DNA from: Eubacterium sp. AB3007
GTDB lineage: Bacteria > Bacillota > Clostridia > Peptostreptococcales > Anaerovoracaceae
Reading direction: 5' to 3'
DNA length: 64,000 nucleotides
NCBI RefSeq assembly: GCF_000688015.1
Contig: NZ_JIAD01000001.1
Coordinates: forward strand, 1,550,001-1,614,000
Shown here: piece by piece, positions 60,253-64,000 of the stretch
How the letters are laid out: every line of letters begins with the position of its first letter
How positions within the stretch are numbered: the stretch's first letter is position 1
Notes under the pieces: model-generated
Told to the model about the DNA's origin: nothing
The model's input: only the letters and a program-made list of their open reading frames with translations
Database searches by the model: none
Position numbers and translations under genes: made by a program

Positions 60253-61491
60253 TCACTGGAATCGATCCAGACTCTTCCTCAGATCCTTTTCTCCCTTGTA
60301 TTTTATAACCTGGAGCACATCTCCTCGCTTCAGAAACAGATGCTGGACCCCCTTGTTCTCCTTCTGCCCGACATAATAGCCTGCATAATCGAATCCGGGA
60401 GCAGCATTTCCCAGGGACACAGGCTTCGGCAGCTTTTTCTTTCGGCCAAGATCTTCCCATAGAGCGTCACGTATCTCCTCCTTCAGATAGGGCATGGCAT
60501 CCGCCTTGTTTTTCATCTGGAGGTAGAGGCTCTCATAGCTAAACAGCACCGGCAATTCCGACGAGCCGTCATCCGGCTGGTACACCGCACGCTCCACCGC
60601 CTTCTCTCTGCTCAGATGACCGGAGACCGACATCGCAGAATACTCGCAATCCAAGGACCCCTTGTCTCTATCCTTCTGCAGGTTCTCTAGGAACCCCACC
60701 CATGCATCCGCATCAAAATCCCGGAGCATGACAGGATGCTCTCCCTGGTAACGCAGGGCCTCCATGTTCTTCTCTGCATCTACGATCCCCACAAGTGGAT
60801 CGTCTTTGGCAATCAGGGTCATGATGAGTATCACGGCGGAGACAAAGACCGCAACCATCGTTCCCAGATCGATCCAGCTGCTGAGCAGGAGCGCCTTCCG
60901 GTGAGAGGATCCCCCGGACTGTCCCGACCTACTGCGCTGATGCTTCAGCCGAAGCAGCCCTTTCCCCACGGAAAGACTCCAGAAGACAGCCATCAGGAGC
61001 CAGGCGGTGATGCCGGCGACATATAGCCCCTTCCCATACTGATCCACAGCATGGTATCTGCCATCCGCCAACATACTATTATACAGGTTAAGCATCGTCA
61101 CGATGATCCAGATAAAACTGGATACCAGCTCCACGACCTTCCGGCGGGTAGCTGTCCTCGTATGCCTATGGTAGCTGTCCTCGTCAGTGAAGATCTCCGG
61201 AGCACCCGGATCACAGGCATAGAAAACCGCGTGCTCCCTGCTTTCTCCAACGAGATTCCATCCCATTTCCCGGTAATACCCCAGCTCTTCTTCTCCCATC
61301 TCCTCTTTGGATTTCGGTATGATCCTATACCGCCGCTCCTCCGGCCTCCCCTCCTCGAACAGAGCGAAGAACTTACTGTCTCCAGAGTAGTGAAGCCCTT
61401 GCCGGGACATCTCCGCATACCAATTCTCAATGTATTCAAACGGGTGCCAGCTCAGCAGATCCATACTGAATCGTTTCACGATCATCCCCAT
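60253..61491 (-). CDS. DUF2812-type membrane protein
   Basis: 412 aa. The N-terminal 100 residues (DLLSWHPFEYIENWYAEMSRQGLHYSGDSKFFALFEEG, RYRIIPKSKEEMGEEELGYYREMGWNLVGESREHAVFYA) match DUF2812 by pattern. Membrane segments follow at about 125-145, 155-175 and 200-225. The rest is an extracellular or cytosolic domain of unknown type. It overlaps the padR gene by 56 bases, which is normal for PadR/DUF2812 pairs. It is likely controlled by that PadR. The role is unknown. Confidence 0.75.
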   Translation of the reverse strand: MGMIVKRFSMDLLSWHPFEYIENWYAEMSRQGLHYSGDSKFFALFEEGRPEERRYRIIPKSKEEMGEEELGYYREMGWNLVGESREHAVFYACDPGAPEIFTDEDSYHRHTRTATRRKVVELVSSFIWIIVTMLNLYNSMLADGRYHAVDQYGKGLYVAGITAWLLMAVFWSLSVGKGLLRLKHQRSRSGQSGGSSHRKALLLSSWIDLGTMVAVFVSAVILIMTLIAKDDPLVGIVDAEKNMEALRYQGEHPVMLRDFDADAWVGFLENLQKDRDKGSLDCEYSAMSVSGHLSREKAVERAVYQPDDGSSELPVLFSYESLYLQMKNKADAMPYLKEEIRDALWEDLGRKKKLPKPVSLGNAAPGFDYAGYYVGQKENKGVQHLFLKRGDVLQVIKYKGEKDLRKSLDRFQ

Positions 61492-61825
61492 CCTGTCTTT
61501 CCTCTCTCTCTATGCTCCATTCCTCTTTTTCCGCGTCCGCGAGGCAGCACCGGAGCCTGGCGATCTCCTTCTGGTAGAGTTCCTCCCCATGTTCCGTAAT
61601 GGCATAGGGGATCCGACGCCCCTCCGGCACCTGCTTCTCCGCCACCTCTTCCTTCTGAAACGTGGCGAGGATCGCATACAACGTTCCCGGTCCCAGCCGT
61701 ACCCGCCCATCCGTCAGCCGTTCCACGTGCTCCGCGATCTCCATCCCGCTCATGCTCCGCCCGTGCAGACAAAGCAACACATAGAACATCGCCTCTGTCA
61801 AAGGCTCCAATGTTCTTCTCGGCAT
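61436..61825 (-). CDS. PadR-family transcriptional regulator
   Basis: 129 aa from the ATG at 61825, with GGAGGTG 5 bases upstream. The winged helix TEAMFYVLLCLHGRSMSGMEIAEHVERLTDGRVRLGPGTLYAILATFQKEEVAEKQVPEGRRIPYAITEHGEEL is typical of PadR. It heads an operon with the DUF2812 gene. Its own promoter region holds two identical-type palindromes (see the feature at 61872), which fits self-repression. Confidence 0.9.
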   Translation of the reverse strand: MPRRTLEPLTEAMFYVLLCLHGRSMSGMEIAEHVERLTDGRVRLGPGTLYAILATFQKEEVAEKQVPEGRRIPYAITEHGEELYQKEIARLRCCLADAEKEEWSIEREERQDGDDRETIQYGSAELAPV

Positions 61826-61871
61826 GTTACACCTCCTTATGCGAAAGAAACACATATATCCTGACGCTTAT

Positions 61872-61923
61872 TATCGTAATACGATATTTTCTCCATCATA
61901 CTATCGTTTTACGATATTGTCAA
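61872..61923 (-). promoter_or_regulatory. padR promoter with two palindromic operators
   Basis: On the minus strand TTGACA (61923-61918), exactly 17 bases, TATGAT (61900-61895). The palindrome TATCGTTTTACGATA (61902-61916) sits inside this spacer. A second, TATCGTAATACGATA (61872-61886), lies just downstream. Their centres are 30 bp apart, about three helical turns. PadR itself is the likely ligand. Confidence 0.75.
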
Positions 61924-62015
61924 GCGTCCACGAGCCATCAAATTTTGATTTCTTCTTTTTTATCCGGTTTCATTCCTGATATAATGTGGTAATATCCCCA
62001 CAAGGAGGTGATTGT

Positions 62016-62981
62016 ATGATCAGAAATATGTGGTATGCAGTGTTGTCCTCCCATGTGCTGAAGCCGGGCAAGGTGGTTGGTGCCCGGCGGTTCGGCGAGG
62101 ACCTGGTGTTCTTCCGTACAACAGCCGGAGAGGCGGCCTGCGTCGAAAGGCTTTGTGCTCACCGTGGCGCCTCCCTGGCGAAGGGAAACGTCAGGAACGG
62201 CCACATCCAGTGTCCTTTCCACGGCCTCGAGTACGACACCCGTGGTGCCTGTGTGTTCATCCCCTCTGAGGGCCGGGCCAACACGGCCAGCCTGGAGCGT
62301 TTCCATCTGAAGCGCTATCCTCTGCGGGAGATCGGCGGGATCCTTTTCCTGTGGTACGGCGAAGGAGAGCCGCAAGGGGATCCGGACGTGTTCGACCTCA
62401 TCACCGACCCGGCGTTCACCTACGACCACACGGAGGATGCGTGGGGCGTGCACTACTCCCGGGTGATCGAGAACCAGCTGGATGTTTCTCACCTACCTTT
62501 TGTGCACCGGACCACCATCGGCCGAGGCGGCAAGACTCTGGCCAACGGCCCCAAGGTAAGGTGGCTGGACGAGAATACCCTGCAGACCAGCGCCAACAAC
62601 GCCGTGGACGAAGGGCAGACGCCTCTCTCCGACGAGGAAAGCATGATCAAGGACACCAACCTGACCTTCAAGTTCCCCAATATGTGGCTGAATCATGTGT
62701 CGGACAAGATCCAGATCCTGGCTTTTTTTGTTCCGGTGGACGAGGAGCATAGCATCATCGCTCTGCGGTTCTACAACCGCATCACCGGCCTGCGCCCCCT
62801 GGACAAAGCCATCGCCTGGCTGGGCAGCCGCGCCAACCGCATCGTGGAGAAGCAGGACAAACGCATCGTGGAAACCCAGCTGCCCAAACAGTCCGCCCTG
62901 CGGATGAAAGAAAACCTGGTGGCAGCCGACCGCCCCATCATCGAATACCGCAGCCGGCGGGAGAAACTGAAAACCCAGTAG
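62016..62981 (+). CDS. Rieske-type non-heme iron oxygenase, alpha-subunit-like
   Basis: 321 aa from the ATG at 62016, after AAGGAGGTG. The Rieske 2Fe-2S motif is complete: CAHRGASL (C-x-H) and CPFHGLEY (C-x-x-H), 18 residues apart. The iron site is suggested by ENQLDVSHLPFVHRTTIG (D-x-x-H-x-x-x-H type). The C-terminal Asp ligand could not be placed with certainty. Such enzymes use O2 and a reductase to hydroxylate or demethylate a substrate. No reductase gene is adjacent. Divergent from padR. Confidence 0.85.
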   Translation: MIRNMWYAVLSSHVLKPGKVVGARRFGEDLVFFRTTAGEAACVERLCAHRGASLAKGNVRNGHIQCPFHGLEYDTRGACVFIPSEGRANTASLERFHLKRYPLREIGGILFLWYGEGEPQGDPDVFDLITDPAFTYDHTEDAWGVHYSRVIENQLDVSHLPFVHRTTIGRGGKTLANGPKVRWLDENTLQTSANNAVDEGQTPLSDEESMIKDTNLTFKFPNMWLNHVSDKIQILAFFVPVDEEHSIIALRFYNRITGLRPLDKAIAWLGSRANRIVEKQDKRIVETQLPKQSALRMKENLVAADRPIIEYRSRREKLKTQ

Positions 62982-63048
62982 AGGCCATGTAAACCCAGAA
63001 AGCGGCGGGATCGCTCCCGTCGCTCATTACGTTCCTGCCTTATCCCGC

Positions 63049-63603
63049 TCACGGGATCCCATATCCCATGATATACTTACTGTCCACGCGATAGCTTTTT
63101 CGCGCGCAGATGCTGCCCTTGGCGTTCCCTTCGATGGTCAGCACTCGTCCCATCATTGTCCCGGAGACGATCCCCACGTGATCAGCAATATCGTTGTCAT
63201 TCCAGTCAAAGAATATGATCTCGCCACCCTCTGGCTTGTATCCGGGTTTCTTCCATTTCTTTTCTTCCTTGAACCAGTTCAGCCCCTCCTGCACATAGCA
63301 GAACTTCGGCACGCGGTCGTCATCTAGATACCCGTTCTGGTCTGCGCACCAGGACACAAAGCATCCGCACCAGTCCACCTGGTAATCGAACCCGTACCAG
63401 GACCAGAACTTCTCGCCACCCTTGTTGCCCAACTCTGCCCGTGCCGTCTTCACCAGAGGCACATCCGCATCGGTCAGTGCCGACCCGTTCCTATACGTAT
63501 TAAAAAACCAGCTGCACAGCACAACAGCTGCGACCAGGATCACTACAGTCCCCAGGCAGCCGCACCCGCAGCCTCCCTTTCTATTCTCATGTTTTCCTCT
63601 CAC
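63049..63603 (-). CDS. membrane-anchored CHAP-domain protein
   Basis: 184 aa. A Gly/Cys-rich start (KGGCGCGCLGT) precedes one membrane helix (TVVILVAAVVLCSWFF). The CHAP fold follows: VDWCGCFVSWCADQNGYL with the catalytic Cys near residue 80, EGGEIIFFDWNDNDIADHVGIVSG with the catalytic His, and TIEGNAKGSICARKSYRVDS. It is probably an amidase or endopeptidase acting on peptidoglycan at the cell surface, or a related hydrolase. It stands alone. Confidence 0.82.
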   Translation of the reverse strand: MRGKHENRKGGCGCGCLGTVVILVAAVVLCSWFFNTYRNGSALTDADVPLVKTARAELGNKGGEKFWSWYGFDYQVDWCGCFVSWCADQNGYLDDDRVPKFCYVQEGLNWFKEEKKWKKPGYKPEGGEIIFFDWNDNDIADHVGIVSGTMMGRVLTIEGNAKGSICARKSYRVDSKYIMGYGIP

Positions 63604-63630
63604 GAGCCTGAATTTCCCCCTTTCGCCTAT

Positions 63631-63850
63631 AAGTGGACCCCGCCGCCTATAGGGGCGGGGGGTATCTGGCGCTCGTTTAAGGCGGAGCGAAGCTCCTGAC
63701 GTGCTCGCACGTCGAGGACGAAGCGACCGCCTGCACGAGCGCCAGGAGCTTCAGCTCCTCCGGGTTTCAGTGGGGGACTACAGACTCCCACTGAAAGTCG
63801 GAAATGGACCTCGCCGCCTATAGGGGCGGGGATATCTGGCGCTCGTTATA
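63631..63850. repeat. duplicated 50-bp repeat flanking a cluster of perfect hairpins
   Basis: Two copies of a unit with CCGCCTATAGGGGCGGGG and ATCTGGCGCTCGTT lie at 63631-63680 and 63801-63850. Between them are GGAGC-GAA-GCTCC (63684-63696; stem partly), GACGTGC-TC-GCACGTC (63698-63713), AGGAGCT-TC-AGCTCCT (63744-63759) and TTTCAGTGGG...CCCACTGAAA (63765-63796). GGCGG (63681-63685) can also pair with CCGCC (63727-63731). No coding potential was seen here. Confidence 0.7.
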
Positions 63851-63934
63851 ATTATACCATTTTATTTGTTAATTGTCACTCGTGTTTACCAGAGCGCTTC
63901 ACCGTGGTAAAATAGAAAGGAAAGGAGTGATTCT

Positions 63935-64000
63935 ATGCCTATCATCGCAGCTTATATGGTTCCGCACCCGCCCATGATCGTTCCGGCGGTAGGGCGCGGC
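63935..64000 (+). CDS. start of a LigB/Memo-type (AmmeMemoRadiSam-system) protein, cut by the window edge
   Basis: 22 codons are visible: MPIIAAYMVPHPPMIVPAVG then RG. The V-P-H-P-P-M-I-V-P segment is typical of the class III extradiol-dioxygenase-like (LigB) domain at the N-terminus of AmmeMemoRadiSam-system proteins. AAAGGAG sits 7 bases before the ATG. The assignment rests on this short segment only. Confidence 0.6.
   Translation, partial: MPIIAAYMVPHPPMIVPAVGRG

Overview
The window looks like chromosome from a low-oxygen member of the Bacillota, probably a clostridial lineage. Signs of this are strong AGGAGG-type ribosome sites, TTGACA/TATAAT promoters, an ISC-type Fe-S pair under an Rrf2 regulator, a Crp/Fnr plus ferredoxin pair, biotin uptake by BioY, and cell-wall genes of Gram-positive type. 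The flanks look G+C rich, while about 20.4-35 kb looks clearly A+T richer by eye. No tRNA, rRNA, CRISPR array or transposase gene was seen.

Layout. 1-7.3 kb, minus strand: the end of a cell-wall cluster (D-Ala-D-Ala ligase, membrane-anchored MurF-like ligase, alpha/beta hydrolase) and a large secreted subtilisin. 7.5-41.4 kb: one surface-glycan locus. Its left arm (minus strand, 20.2 to 7.6 kb) starts with a small XRE regulator and holds a full legionaminic-acid-type nonulosonate pathway: LegB, LegC, PtmE-like nucleotidyltransferase, NeuD/LegH-like acetyltransferase, LegI/NeuB, GNAT, NeuC/LegG, PIG-L deacetylase, two Gfo/Idh oxidoreductases, CMP transferase, and a polysialyltransferase-like enzyme. 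Its right arm (plus strand, 20.5 to 35.9 kb) holds CDP-ribitol synthesis (TarI, TarJ), three GT2/TagF-like fusion enzymes (one with a degenerate phosphotransferase domain), a frameshifted gene, an MBOAT/DHHW O-acylation pair and a GDPD lipoprotein. It closes with a second polysialyltransferase-like gene and a fourth GT2/TagF fusion on the minus strand. The set suggests a cell-surface polymer that combines polyol phosphate with a modified nonulosonic acid. No flippase, polymerase, ABC exporter or lipid-linked primer enzyme is in the window.

41.4-53.4 kb: housekeeping and accessory genes: a small secreted protein, DUF3592, M20 peptidase, formate/nitrite transporter, K+ channel, SGNH hydrolase with a structured leader, VanZ-like protein, bioB-bioY behind an operator, ornithine cyclodeaminase between inverted REP-like hairpins, a HAD-PepD fusion, a ROK kinase and an Rrf2 regulator.

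53.4-58.4 kb: a tandem array of about 53-bp hairpin units, then iscS-iscU and a leader-peptide/attenuator-controlled sulfhydrylase-cysK operon. Both operons have a similar Rrf2-like site inside the promoter spacer. 58.4-64 kb: a second copy of a structured 150-bp repeat, Crp/Fnr with an Fe-S protein, a PadR/DUF2812 pair with two palindromic operators, a Rieske oxygenase, a CHAP-domain protein, a densely hairpinned repeat region, and the start of a LigB/Memo-type gene.

Two themes recur. Several regulators in the window have a candidate operator lying exactly in a promoter spacer (XRE, Rrf2, PadR). The intergenic DNA is also rich in hairpin repeats of at least four families.
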